64,000 nucleotides of DNA, from the NCBI GenBank assembly GCA_001897525.1, contig MKTB01000021.1:17865-81864 (forward strand), written 5' to 3'. Positions 24,976-33,909 of this stretch are shown piece after piece (position 1 is the first letter of the stretch; each line of letters begins with the position of its first letter). Below the pieces are notes generated by a model. It was not told the origin of the DNA. It made no database searches and saw only the letters and a program-made list of their open reading frames with translations. The stretch comes from Bacteroidetes bacterium 43-16 (GTDB lineage: Bacteria > Bacteroidota > Bacteroidia > Chitinophagales > Chitinophagaceae). The translations under genes and the position numbers were made by a program.

Positions 24976-26760
24976 ATGTCAAAGCACGCAATAAAAGGAG
25001 GAGAATTTATCGTAAGAGCTACCGAAGCCAATGATATTTTTATCCCGGAACAATGGAACGAAGAACAACAAATGCTGAAACAAACGGCACAGGACTTCCT
25101 GGAGAAGGAAGTATTTCCCAACCTGGACCGTATCGACAGCCTCGAAGAAGGCCTGATGCCTTCTATCGTAGAGAAAGCCGGGGCTTTAGGCTTATTGAGC
25201 ATTAGTATCCCTGAAAATTATGGAGGTTTAGGTCTCGACTTTGTCACCAGTATGCTTACCGCAGAGATCGTGGGAGCCGGGCACTCAACGGCCGTAGCCT
25301 TGATGGCCCATACCGGGATAGGTACCTTACCCATCCTCTATTACGGTACAGAAGCACAAAAAGAAAAATATATTCCTAAGCTGGCTACCGGTGAATGGAA
25401 AGGCGCTTACTGCCTCACCGAGCCTAATGCCGGCTCTGATGCCAACAGCGGTAAAACAAAAGCCGTCCTCTCCGAAGACGGGAAACACTGGATCCTCAAC
25501 GGGCAGAAAATGTGGATCACCAATGCCGGTTTTGCAGACGTATTTACCGTGTTTGCCAAGATCGATGATGATGCCAACCTCAGTGCCTTCATTGTAGAAA
25601 AAGGTGCGCCGGGGCTGTCTCTGAATGCTGAAGAGAAAAAAATGGGGATTAAAGGGAGTTCCACCAGGCAAGTATTTTTCAACGATTGCAAGATCCCCGT
25701 AGAGAACCTGCTTTCCGATAGAGGTAATGGCTTTAAGATTGCCGTGAACATCCTCAACATTGGTCGGATCAAACTGGGCGGTGCGGCTATAGGAGCCTCC
25801 AAAGCCGTGATCGGGCAGTCCATTCAATATGCCAATGAGCGCGAACAATTTGGTCGTCCTATTTCCAAATACGGGGCCATCCGTCATAAGATCGCCGAGC
25901 AGGCCATCAGGACCTATGCCAGCGAGAGTGCACTATATAGGGCATCTCAGAATATCGATGATGCCGTTCAATCCCTGGAAGCATCAGGCATGGAAGCCGG
26001 GCAGGCCAAATTGAAAGGTATTGAGCAATTTGCCATAGAATGTGCCATCTTGAAAGTACATTGCTCAGAAGTGCTGGATTATGTAGTAGACGAAGGAGTT
26101 CAGATCTATGGTGGTATGGGCTTCAGTGCCGAAGCGCCTATGGACAGGGCCTATCGCGATAGCCGCATTAACCGGATCTTTGAAGGTACTAACGAGATCA
26201 ATCGCCTGCTTATCGTAGATATGGTATTAAAACGTGCCCTCAAGGGAGAGCTGGATTTAATGGGGCCTGCACAGGCAGTAGTACAGGAGCTTACTTCCAT
26301 TCCCGATTTTAATACCCCTGATGAAAACGAGCTGTTTGCCGCAGAAAAAGAACAACTGGCTAAATTGAAAAAAGCCCTGCTGATGGTGGCCGGGGCAGCC
26401 GTACAGACGTTCATGCAGTCCTTATCTAAAGAAGAGGAGGTATTGATGAACATAGCAGATATGGCCATTGAAATTTATGCTGCAGAATCCTGCCTGTTAA
26501 GGGTAGAGAAGCTGGTGAGCATGCAAGGCGAAGCCGCTGCAGGTATTAAACCGGACATTGCACGTGCCTATCTAAGCGATGCGGTAGATAAAGTATGGAA
26601 ATCCGGCAAAGATGCCTTGAACAGCTTTGGAACAGGAGATGAATTAAGAATGATGTTGATGGGCCTGAAACGCTATACCAAGCAAGACCCTTACAACATT
26701 AAAGAGGCGCGCCAGAAAATAGCGCAGCATTTAATCGAAAACAATAAGTATACCTTGTAG
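24976..26760 (+). CDS. acyl-CoA dehydrogenase (very-long-chain type)
   Basis: A 594-residue FAD enzyme that performs the first step of beta-oxidation. Signature CLTEPNAGSDA (146-156) and FAD/substrate segments are present. The catalytic glutamate is Glu403 in RIFEGTNEINR, the position used by VLCAD/ACAD9-type enzymes. A C-terminal helical extension (~430-594) also fits the VLCAD/ACAD9 group rather than short-chain enzymes. It is in series with the thiolase (57 bp gap) and the acyl-CoA synthetase. Confidence 0.94.
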   Translation: MSKHAIKGGEFIVRATEANDIFIPEQWNEEQQMLKQTAQDFLEKEVFPNLDRIDSLEEGLMPSIVEKAGALGLLSISIPENYGGLGLDFVTSMLTAEIVGAGHSTAVALMAHTGIGTLPILYYGTEAQKEKYIPKLATGEWKGAYCLTEPNAGSDANSGKTKAVLSEDGKHWILNGQKMWITNAGFADVFTVFAKIDDDANLSAFIVEKGAPGLSLNAEEKKMGIKGSSTRQVFFNDCKIPVENLLSDRGNGFKIAVNILNIGRIKLGGAAIGASKAVIGQSIQYANEREQFGRPISKYGAIRHKIAEQAIRTYASESALYRASQNIDDAVQSLEASGMEAGQAKLKGIEQFAIECAILKVHCSEVLDYVVDEGVQIYGGMGFSAEAPMDRAYRDSRINRIFEGTNEINRLLIVDMVLKRALKGELDLMGPAQAVVQELTSIPDFNTPDENELFAAEKEQLAKLKKALLMVAGAAVQTFMQSLSKEEEVLMNIADMAIEIYAAESCLLRVEKLVSMQGEAAAGIKPDIARAYLSDAVDKVWKSGKDALNSFGTGDELRMMLMGLKRYTKQDPYNIKEARQKIAQHLIENNKYTL

Positions 26761-26803
26761 GAGCCGTACTTATTGATCTGTTCACCTCAAAAATTTGTGT
26801 CGT

Positions 26804-28609
26804 ATGAATATGCAGTCCCAACGTTTGTTTGATATCTTTTTACCGGAAAACTTTAAACAATTACCCGAAGAATTTTTGCGTTATAAACGCGACGGGTCCT
26901 GGCTGTACTACAGTCCGCAGGTCCTGAAAGAAATGTCTTTCGGCCTGGCAGATCACCTGATCCAAAAGGGGTACAATAAAAATATCAATGGCAACCCGGA
27001 AGAAAGAGAGAAAGTGGGCCTGATCTGTTTTTCGCGGCCTAACTGGCTGGTGGTAGACCTGGCGACACAATTGTCCGGGGCACTTTTGGTGCCTTTGTAC
27101 CCTAATATTGTTGCTTCGGAGATTGTCAATATTTTCAATGAAACCGGGCTCCGGATCTGCTTTGTGGGAGACATGGACATTTATAACAAGATCCGGGAAG
27201 TGAGGGAGCAGATCCCGGCCCTGGAAGAACTCTATGTTTTTGATGCACCTGCCGATCCCTCCATTAACTGGCGTACTATTATCACTCCCTTTTCTGAGGA
27301 ACTGGAACAGCGTGTCTGGCGCAACAGTGCTGCGGTTAAGGCAGAAGATGTAGCTACGATTATTTACACTTCCGGCACTACCGGTGCGCCTAAAGGAGTG
27401 ATGCTTTCTCATAAAAATATCCTTTCCAATATCAAATCATGTTCCAGCGAAGTATTCGATAAATTCGACCTGGGCAAGAACGAGTCCTTAAGCTTTCTGC
27501 CCCTGAATCATATCCTGGAGAAAATGATCATGTATATCTACCTGTTCAATAATTTCTCAGTGACCTTCGCTCAGAGCATCGAAACGATAGCCGATAACCT
27601 GCAGGAGCGGAAACCCTATTTATTTGTTACCGTACCCCGTTTGCTGGAAAAAGTATATGAGAAAATTATTTCCAAAGGGCGTAGTCTTAAGGGGATCAAA
27701 AGTAATCTTTTCTTTTGGGCAGTCGGTCTTGCGCAGAAATATCAGCTCAACAAGCCGGGATCACTCTGGTACCGTTTACAGTTGAAGATCGCCGATATAT
27801 TGATCTTTAGCAAATGGCGCGCAGCTTTGGGGGGCAATGTAAAAGTGATCGTCGTCGGCGGTGCTGCCTGTCAGCCCCGGCTGATACAGATCTTCGCTGC
27901 TGCAGGCATCAATATACTGGAAGGGTACGGTCTTACAGAAACCTCGCCCGTAATTTCAGTTAACCGTTTAGACCTTAAAGAACGTATCGTAGGTACGGTA
28001 GGTAAAGTATTAGATACCGTACAGGTGAAGATACTGGAAGATGGGGAGATCTGTGCCAAAGGAGATAATGTAATGGTAGGCTATTACAAGAAACCCGTGG
28101 AGACAGCAGAAGTCATAGAAGATGGCTGGTTTAAGACCGGGGATGTGGGCGAACTGAATGGTCGCATACTAAAGATCACCGATCGTAAAAAAGAGATCTT
28201 TAAAACTTCGGGCGGTAAATTTGTCGTGCCGCAACCCATAGAAAATAAATTAAAAGAAAACTTCGCGATTGAACAAGTGATGCTGGTCGGAGAAGGACAG
28301 AAATTTGTATCAGCCCTCATTGTGCCCAATTTTGATGCCGTGCGCTCCTGGTGCACCCGTAACGATGTACCCTTTGAAGGCAAAGACGAGGTTCTTAAAA
28401 ACGAAAGAGTACTGGCCTATTTCCAAAGTATTATTGACCGCGACAATGCTAAGTTTAATCATGTAGAGCAGATCCGGAAATTTATCCTTTTGCCCGGGGA
28501 GTGGACCGTGGACGGGGGAGAATTAACCCCCAGCCTGAAGATGAAGCGTAAAGCTATACTCAGCCGGTTTAAAGACCAGATCAATAGTTTGTATTATGAG
28601 TTAGGATAA
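26804..28609 (+). CDS. long-chain acyl-CoA synthetase (AMP-binding)
   Basis: A 601-residue adenylate-forming enzyme that activates fatty acids to acyl-CoA. The P-loop is IIYTSGTTGAPKGVMLSHKN (~185-205), the A5 motif is GYGLTETSPV, and A7/A8 read GWFKTGDVGELNGRILKITDRKKEIFKTSGGK. This is the long-chain (FadD15/ACSL-like) subgroup. I use ATG 26804; the longer frame starts at a TTG 9 bp upstream. It links exogenous fatty acids to the beta-oxidation genes just upstream. Confidence 0.93.
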   Translation: MNMQSQRLFDIFLPENFKQLPEEFLRYKRDGSWLYYSPQVLKEMSFGLADHLIQKGYNKNINGNPEEREKVGLICFSRPNWLVVDLATQLSGALLVPLYPNIVASEIVNIFNETGLRICFVGDMDIYNKIREVREQIPALEELYVFDAPADPSINWRTIITPFSEELEQRVWRNSAAVKAEDVATIIYTSGTTGAPKGVMLSHKNILSNIKSCSSEVFDKFDLGKNESLSFLPLNHILEKMIMYIYLFNNFSVTFAQSIETIADNLQERKPYLFVTVPRLLEKVYEKIISKGRSLKGIKSNLFFWAVGLAQKYQLNKPGSLWYRLQLKIADILIFSKWRAALGGNVKVIVVGGAACQPRLIQIFAAAGINILEGYGLTETSPVISVNRLDLKERIVGTVGKVLDTVQVKILEDGEICAKGDNVMVGYYKKPVETAEVIEDGWFKTGDVGELNGRILKITDRKKEIFKTSGGKFVVPQPIENKLKENFAIEQVMLVGEGQKFVSALIVPNFDAVRSWCTRNDVPFEGKDEVLKNERVLAYFQSIIDRDNAKFNHVEQIRKFILLPGEWTVDGGELTPSLKMKRKAILSRFKDQINSLYYELG

Positions 28610-28621
28610 AAAATTACAGTA

Positions 28622-29083
28622 ATGGAACAGGATAATGTTTTTTTAGCAACACAGATATTATGGTCAATGATAGATGCCAACGGGCATCTGAGACACTCTG
28701 CCTATGCAGACCTGGCCGCACAGGCCAGGGTAAACGTTTTAGCGGCCCTGGGCCTGGAAAAAGAAATTATGAAGCTGGGCATAGGCCCCATTCTTTTTAA
28801 AGAAGAACTGACTTACCTGAAAGAGATCCGGATGAACGATCAGGTGAAAGTAACCGTTTCCTTACGCAACTATCGCTCCGATGGGGCAAGGTATAGCCTG
28901 GTCAGCCAGATCATCCGTTCAGATGAGGCCGTGAGTGCAACCGTTGTGGTAGAAGGGGCCTGGCTGGACCTGAGACAGAGAAAACTATGTGCCTTGCCCG
29001 AAGCCATGCAGGAAGCCTTTATCAAGATCCCGAAGACAATAGATTTTGAAGTTTATTCCAAAGAACCCGACCTTAAAGCATAA
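28622..29083 (+). CDS. hotdog-fold acyl-CoA thioesterase
   Basis: A 153-residue 4HBT-type hotdog protein. The N-terminal segment WSMIDANGHLRHSAYADLA carries the D-x-N-G-H active-site pattern, followed by the hotdog helix AQARVNVLAALG and central beta strands. It probably hydrolyses an acyl-CoA; chain length is unknown. It starts 12 bp after the acyl-CoA synthetase, and the DUF4442 gene follows after 3 bp. Confidence 0.85.
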   Translation: MEQDNVFLATQILWSMIDANGHLRHSAYADLAAQARVNVLAALGLEKEIMKLGIGPILFKEELTYLKEIRMNDQVKVTVSLRNYRSDGARYSLVSQIIRSDEAVSATVVVEGAWLDLRQRKLCALPEAMQEAFIKIPKTIDFEVYSKEPDLKA

Positions 29084-29086
29084 ACC

Positions 29087-29596
29087 ATGAACAAGCTCCG
29101 CATATACTATCAGAAAGCGAGGGGCAGCACCTTTTACCGGTGGCTGTTCAACCAGGTTTTGTGGCGCACGGTTCCTTTTAATCATCCGCATAAGCTGCGG
29201 GTGAGCGGCTTTGAAGAGGATGCATTAACGATTGAAGCACCTTATAAAAGAGCAAATCTTAATCATGTAAAAGGCATACATGCCTGCCTGCTGGCTACCT
29301 TATGTGAATATGCAGTAGGCCTGAGCCTTATGCTGCAGATCGATCCCCGGCAATACCGCCTGCTGCTGAAGTCTATCCATATGACCTACCACTACCAGGT
29401 GAGGTCAACAGTAAAGATACGATGGGGCATTACAGCAGGCGCAATAGAGGAGATAAAGCAGGCATTAAACAACAGCGATGCGATCCTGAAAACTTTTACT
29501 GCGGAAGTGTATGATGTCGCCGGAAATCATATCTGTACCGGTGAGATAGAGTGGCAGTTGAAGGCCTGGAATAAAGTCACGACAAGCGCCCCTTAA
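29087..29596 (+). CDS. DUF4442 hotdog-fold protein
   Basis: A 169-residue protein of the DUF4442 family, predicted to have a hotdog (PaaI/thioesterase-like) fold. The segment YKRANLNHVKGIHACLLATLCEYAVG is the family hallmark. Catalysis is unproven. It forms a tight pair with the thioesterase (3-bp gap) inside the fatty-acid cluster, so a role in acyl-CoA or acyl-thioester turnover is plausible. Confidence 0.82.
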   Translation: MNKLRIYYQKARGSTFYRWLFNQVLWRTVPFNHPHKLRVSGFEEDALTIEAPYKRANLNHVKGIHACLLATLCEYAVGLSLMLQIDPRQYRLLLKSIHMTYHYQVRSTVKIRWGITAGAIEEIKQALNNSDAILKTFTAEVYDVAGNHICTGEIEWQLKAWNKVTTSAP

Positions 29597-29651
29597 GCGC
29601 AATTAATCTCCAATTGAATTTTATTTATTAACCCATTAAATAAGCGTCAGA

Positions 29652-30872
29652 ATGAAAAAACTATTTACAGGTTTTGCATTTTTAGTGCCGATGGCAGTCT
29701 TTGGTCAGGGCTACCAGCTCAATTTACAAGGCACCCGGCAGATCGGGAAAGGCAGTACAGGTCTTGCCGACCCGACCGATGCCACCGCCATGTTCACCAA
29801 CCCGGGAAGCACGGCCTTTTTAGCTGCAAATGATGTTACATTCGGTATCACCCCGGCTTTCTCAAAAGGAACCTTTACAGATGCGCAGACAAATGTAGAA
29901 AGTCGTTCTGATAACCCGGTGGTGACTCCTTTTAACCTCAGTGCTGCTTACGGCGCTAAGAATAGCCGGTTTAAATATGGCCTGGCTATTTATACTCCAT
30001 TCGGCAGTACCATGCGCTGGGAACCCGGCTCTGCAGGCCGTTTTGAGACCAAAGAGATCGCCTTGCTGTCTGTTTCCTTTCAGCCCACGGTAAGCTACCG
30101 GATCAACAACAAACTGGGGGTCGGCCTGGGACTTATCTATACTTACGGCCATGTGCAGATCAAAAAAGATGTACCCGTACAATTCGGTAACGGTGATTTC
30201 GGTGATGCCACCATCGATTGTAAAGCCAATGGTTTCGGGCTCAATGCAGGACTCTACTATGCTGTGACCAACCAGCTTGCTTTGGCATTTACCTATCGCT
30301 CTGCCATGAATATGAAAACAGGCAGCGGTACTGCCGAATTTAATGTGCCTGCTTCAGTTGCCGCTAATTTTCCAAATCAACCAGTCAATGCGACCTTACC
30401 CTTACCCCAGATCTTTGGCTTAGGGATGACCTATAAACCATCTAAGACCTGGACCTTCAACCTGGAAGGCTATTTGTCAGACTGGTCTCAGTATGATACC
30501 ATCCGCATCAATTATGAACAAGCCCCGGTTGCAGGCGCTATGAGCTCAGACCTGATCCGCGAATACAAAACAGGCTTTACCCTAAGAGCCGGTATCGAGT
30601 ACCTGTCAGAAAATAAATATGAACTGAGGGCAGGAGCATTTTTCAGTAAATCGCCGATCCAGGATGGATATGTAAATCCTGATGTGCCGGATGCCAACCG
30701 GATCAATCCTTCTATAGGGGCCAGCTACAATTTTACCAACAGGTTCCGCGTGGATGCAGCTGTGCTGGCAGAATTTATCAACAGGAAAGATCGCAATGTC
30801 GTCAGCGGTATAGAAGGTACTTACAACTTCAACATATGGTTGCCTTCTATCGGTTTAACCTATAAATTTTAA
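29652..30872 (+). CDS. FadL/OmpP1 family outer-membrane transporter
   Basis: A 406-residue outer-membrane beta-barrel with signal peptide (MKKLFTGFAFLVPMAVFGQG). The FadL/TodX pattern follows: GYQLNLQGTRQIGKGSTGLADPTDATAMFTNPG, where the NPG-type segment marks the hatch region. It ends in an aromatic residue (LTYKF), as barrel proteins do. Expected role is uptake of long-chain fatty acids or other hydrophobic compounds, matching the acyl-CoA synthetase and beta-oxidation genes upstream. Confidence 0.92.
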   Translation: MKKLFTGFAFLVPMAVFGQGYQLNLQGTRQIGKGSTGLADPTDATAMFTNPGSTAFLAANDVTFGITPAFSKGTFTDAQTNVESRSDNPVVTPFNLSAAYGAKNSRFKYGLAIYTPFGSTMRWEPGSAGRFETKEIALLSVSFQPTVSYRINNKLGVGLGLIYTYGHVQIKKDVPVQFGNGDFGDATIDCKANGFGLNAGLYYAVTNQLALAFTYRSAMNMKTGSGTAEFNVPASVAANFPNQPVNATLPLPQIFGLGMTYKPSKTWTFNLEGYLSDWSQYDTIRINYEQAPVAGAMSSDLIREYKTGFTLRAGIEYLSENKYELRAGAFFSKSPIQDGYVNPDVPDANRINPSIGASYNFTNRFRVDAAVLAEFINRKDRNVVSGIEGTYNFNIWLPSIGLTYKF

Positions 30873-30901
30873 AGCTTCTTAATGGTTCAAATTTTATTTT
30901 T

Positions 30902-32251
30902 ATGAAAAGCTCAAATCTATTCATATCAGCAATCACCCTGGCAGCTTTAAGTTTTGCCTCCTGTAAAAAAGATGCAAAAACAAAGGTAAGTGCAGGCGAT
31001 GCGGATTTCTCAAAATATGTAGCCATCGGCAATTCGCTGACGGCCGGTTATGCAGACAATGCATTATACTACGACGGGCAGATGGTGTCCTATCCTAACC
31101 TGATCGCACAGCAGCTCAAACAGGTAGGGGGCGGTGAGTTCCGGCAACCCCTGGTAGATGCCGCTTCTGTAGGCGTTGGCAGCTCCGGCAATGCACGCCT
31201 GGTATTATCTGTGGTCAATGGTGCTTTAACGCCCAGGCCGGTTGCTGCCAGCGGAGACCTGTCTATCTTTACCACCAGCGTAGCCGCTCAGGGGTCATTC
31301 AACAATATGGGTGTACCGGGAGCTAAGGTCACTACGGCCGTTTTCCCGGGCTATGGTAATCCTGCAAATGGTTTAGGGAATTATAATCCCTTCTTTACCC
31401 GGATGACCACCTCACCTGCAACGGCTTCTATGCTTTCCGATGCTGCTGCGCAAAAGCCCAGCTTCTTTACCGTCTTTTTGGGCAATAACGATGTCCTGGG
31501 TTATGCCTCTACCGGTGGGGCAGGAGGTACTATAACACCTATGGAAGGCAGTGCAGGCATTGGTTTTTCTGCAAGCTACGATGCCATAGTAACTACCTTA
31601 ACGGCTAACGGGGCCAAAGGTGCCCTGGCCAATATCGCAGATGTGACCACAGCACCCTTCTTTACCACGATTCCCTATAATGGATTAGTCCTTACTGCCC
31701 AGGCCCAGGCCGATGCTTTGAATACTGCCTATGCCCAATTAATTACCGCGGGCCTGGTGTCCACGTTTAAAGTCGGGGCCAATGGCTTCATTATTGCAGA
31801 TGCCGCAGTCCCTTCGGGCTTCAGGCAAATGAGGGCCGGAGAACTGGTCCTGCTCAGCACCCCGCAAGACTCCTTAAAAACAGGCGGCTGGGGCTCTACT
31901 AAACCCATAGCCAATCAATACATACTTACGGCAACAGAACTAGGCCTGATAAGAACTGCAACCTCAAATTTCAACCAGAAAATAAGATCAGTGGCTGAGG
32001 TGAAAGGCCTGGCTTATGTAGATGTGTCCGGTTTCCTGCAAGAGGTAAAAGATCATGGCGTAGAGGCTAAAGGACGTAAGATCACCACTACCTTTGTCAC
32101 AGGAGGCGCTTTCTCCCTGGATGGTATTCATCTTACCCCTGTTGGTAATGTTTTACTGGCCAATGAATTTATCAAAGCCATTAACCAGAAGTATAATGCC
32201 TTTGTGCCCTTGGTAGATCCATCGGGTTATGGTGGCGTGAAGTTCCCTTAG
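30902..32251 (+). CDS. SGNH/GDSL-type hydrolase lipoprotein
   Basis: A 449-residue secreted lipoprotein (lipobox A-S-C, Cys21). Block I with the nucleophile serine is YVAIGNSLTAGYAD, the block III Asn is in FLGNNDVLGYA, and the block V Asp/His pair is in SLDGIHLTPVGN. Such enzymes act as esterases or lipases. Its position 29 bp after the FadL-like porin suggests it releases fatty acids or acyl groups outside the cell for import (inference). Confidence 0.85.
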   Translation: MKSSNLFISAITLAALSFASCKKDAKTKVSAGDADFSKYVAIGNSLTAGYADNALYYDGQMVSYPNLIAQQLKQVGGGEFRQPLVDAASVGVGSSGNARLVLSVVNGALTPRPVAASGDLSIFTTSVAAQGSFNNMGVPGAKVTTAVFPGYGNPANGLGNYNPFFTRMTTSPATASMLSDAAAQKPSFFTVFLGNNDVLGYASTGGAGGTITPMEGSAGIGFSASYDAIVTTLTANGAKGALANIADVTTAPFFTTIPYNGLVLTAQAQADALNTAYAQLITAGLVSTFKVGANGFIIADAAVPSGFRQMRAGELVLLSTPQDSLKTGGWGSTKPIANQYILTATELGLIRTATSNFNQKIRSVAEVKGLAYVDVSGFLQEVKDHGVEAKGRKITTTFVTGGAFSLDGIHLTPVGNVLLANEFIKAINQKYNAFVPLVDPSGYGGVKFP

Positions 32252-32285
32252 AAAATATATTTTTAACGCATAAAATGTAAAGATC

Positions 32286-32720
32286 ATGCTACGAAAAATC
32301 AGTTTATTAATTACCCTTTCTTTTTTGTTTTTGATCGGATCGGCCAAAGCCCAGGAGATCAACGGCTATTGGTATAACGATGTGAAAGATGCAAAAATTG
32401 AAATTTTTAAAGCAACAGATGGCAAGTACTATGGTAAGATCGTCTGGCTCAAAGAACCCAACAGGGACGGGCAACCTAAAGTAGATAAATTCAATAGCAA
32501 TTCAAAGCTGAAAACAAGACCTATCATGGGTTTACACATCCTGTCCGGGTTTAAGAAAAGCGGTAGTACCTATGAAGACGGAACGATCTATGACCCCAAG
32601 AACGGCAAAAGCTATTCCTGCAAGATCACCCCTGACGGTAATGATAAATTAAACATCCGGGGCTATGTAGGCATCAGCCTGCTGGGCAGGACCACCGTCT
32701 GGACCAGGACGACCAAGTAG
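32286..32720 (+). CDS. DUF2147 family protein
   Basis: A 144-residue protein with signal peptide (MLRKISLLITLSFLFLIGSAKA). The DUF2147 features G-Y-W, the YYGKIVWLKEPN segment, the DP(K)NGKSYSCK motif and GYVGISLLGRTTVWTR are all present. It is a small beta-barrel (lipocalin-like) protein in the periplasm or secreted; function is unknown. It sits within the fatty-acid cluster, where such a fold could bind lipid (inference only). Confidence 0.88.
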   Translation: MLRKISLLITLSFLFLIGSAKAQEINGYWYNDVKDAKIEIFKATDGKYYGKIVWLKEPNRDGQPKVDKFNSNSKLKTRPIMGLHILSGFKKSGSTYEDGTIYDPKNGKSYSCKITPDGNDKLNIRGYVGISLLGRTTVWTRTTK

Positions 32721-32749
32721 GGTATTATTCACCTTAAAAAGCAATCAAT

Positions 32750-33004
32750 ATGGATTTTGAAGAGGCAGTCCGCTTAAGCAAGACTTTAAAAGAAAAGCCT
32801 TCCAATGATGTGCTGCTGGAACTGTACCGCCTGTATAAGCAGGCTACAGAAGGCGATGCTCCTGAGAAGGGAGACTATAATATGTTCGACTTTGTAGCAA
32901 AGGCCAAGCACAATGCCTGGCTGCAGTTACAGGGCACGGCACAGGAAGCGGCAAAAGAAAAATATATAGATTTAGTCACCAGCTTACTGGCGGCAGAAGA
33001 TTAA
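32750..33004 (+). CDS. acyl-CoA-binding protein (ACBP)
   Basis: An 84-residue four-helix acyl-CoA-binding protein, the family well known from eukaryotes. The hallmark LYRLYKQATEGDAPEKGDYNMFD and the KAKHNAW segment are intact, including the Tyr/Lys ligands of the CoA moiety. It should carry long-chain acyl-CoA esters in the cytoplasm. ACBPs are uncommon in bacteria, and here the gene lies among acyl-CoA synthetase, thioesterase and beta-oxidation genes. It is 10 bp upstream of an SDR gene. Confidence 0.93.
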   Translation: MDFEEAVRLSKTLKEKPSNDVLLELYRLYKQATEGDAPEKGDYNMFDFVAKAKHNAWLQLQGTAQEAAKEKYIDLVTSLLAAED

Positions 33005-33014
33005 CCAAAAGACT

Positions 33015-33836
33015 ATGACATTAAAGAATAAGACCGTATTCATTACAGGAGGCAGCCGGGGTATCGGTAAAGCCATTGCAGTAAAGCTGGCTGGTGAAGG
33101 TGCCCAGATTGCGATTGCCGCCAAATCGGTAACCGAAGATCCACGGCTGGGCGGCACCATCTATTCGGTGGCCGAAGAGATAGAAAAGGCCGGGGGCAAG
33201 GCTTTGCCCATTCAATGTGATATCAGGGATGAAGCAGCGATCAATGAAGCCATTGCAAAAACAGCAGAGACCTTTAAAGGCATCGATATATTGATCAATA
33301 ATGCTTCTGCCATCTACCTGAGCCCTACGGAGCAATTGACTGCAAAACAGTTTGACCTCATGCATGATATCAATATCCGCGGTACCTTCCTGGTGGGTAA
33401 GGCTTGCCTTCCTTACCTGAAACGATCGCAGGCCGGGCATATCCTTACCTTATCGCCACCGGTCAATATGAACCCCGAATGGCTGGGCAAGCATGCTGCC
33501 TATACGATCGCTAAATATGGAATGACTATGCTGACCCTGGGCTGGGCTGCAGAACTGGCTGCCTTTAATGTAGCGGCAAATACCCTGTGGCCGCAGACTA
33601 CGATTGACACTGCTGCCGTGCGCAACCTGCTGGGCGGTGAAGCGCTCGCCAATATGAGCCGGACCCCGGATATCATGGCAGATGCAGTCCTGGCAGTATT
33701 AAGCAAAGAAAATAAAGCATACAACGGCCAATGCCTGATCGATGAACAAGTCTTGCATGATGCCGGGGTAACAGACCTTTCCAGGTATTCAGTCGTACCC
33801 GGTGCAGCACTCTATAAAGACCTGTTCCTGGACTAA
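33015..33836 (+). CDS. HSDL2-like short-chain dehydrogenase/reductase
   Basis: A 273-residue NAD(P)-dependent oxidoreductase. The cofactor loop is GGSRGIGKAIA, NNAS is present, and the catalytic Ser (LTLSPP) and YTIAK are visible. The insertion AKSVTEDPRLGGTIYSVAEEI and the LSPPVNMNPEWLGKH segment match the hydroxysteroid-dehydrogenase-like protein 2 (HSDL2) subgroup, which in eukaryotes is peroxisomal and linked to fatty-acid metabolism. It closes the plus-strand fatty-acid run and ends at a strong terminator. Confidence 0.87.
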   Translation: MTLKNKTVFITGGSRGIGKAIAVKLAGEGAQIAIAAKSVTEDPRLGGTIYSVAEEIEKAGGKALPIQCDIRDEAAINEAIAKTAETFKGIDILINNASAIYLSPTEQLTAKQFDLMHDINIRGTFLVGKACLPYLKRSQAGHILTLSPPVNMNPEWLGKHAAYTIAKYGMTMLTLGWAAELAAFNVAANTLWPQTTIDTAAVRNLLGGEALANMSRTPDIMADAVLAVLSKENKAYNGQCLIDEQVLHDAGVTDLSRYSVVPGAALYKDLFLD

Positions 33837-33856
33837 TACAATGATCTTGGGATACA

Positions 33857-33890
33857 AAAAAATGCCTGCTAGGATGTAGCAGGCATTTTT
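33857..33890. terminator. bidirectional terminator between fatty-acid cluster and glmS
   Basis: Stem AAATGCCTGCTA/TAGCAGGCATTT with a 5-nt loop is flanked by A-run and T-run, serving both convergent units. Confidence 0.92.
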
Positions 33891-33909
33891 TATATAATAC
33901 TCTATTCGT

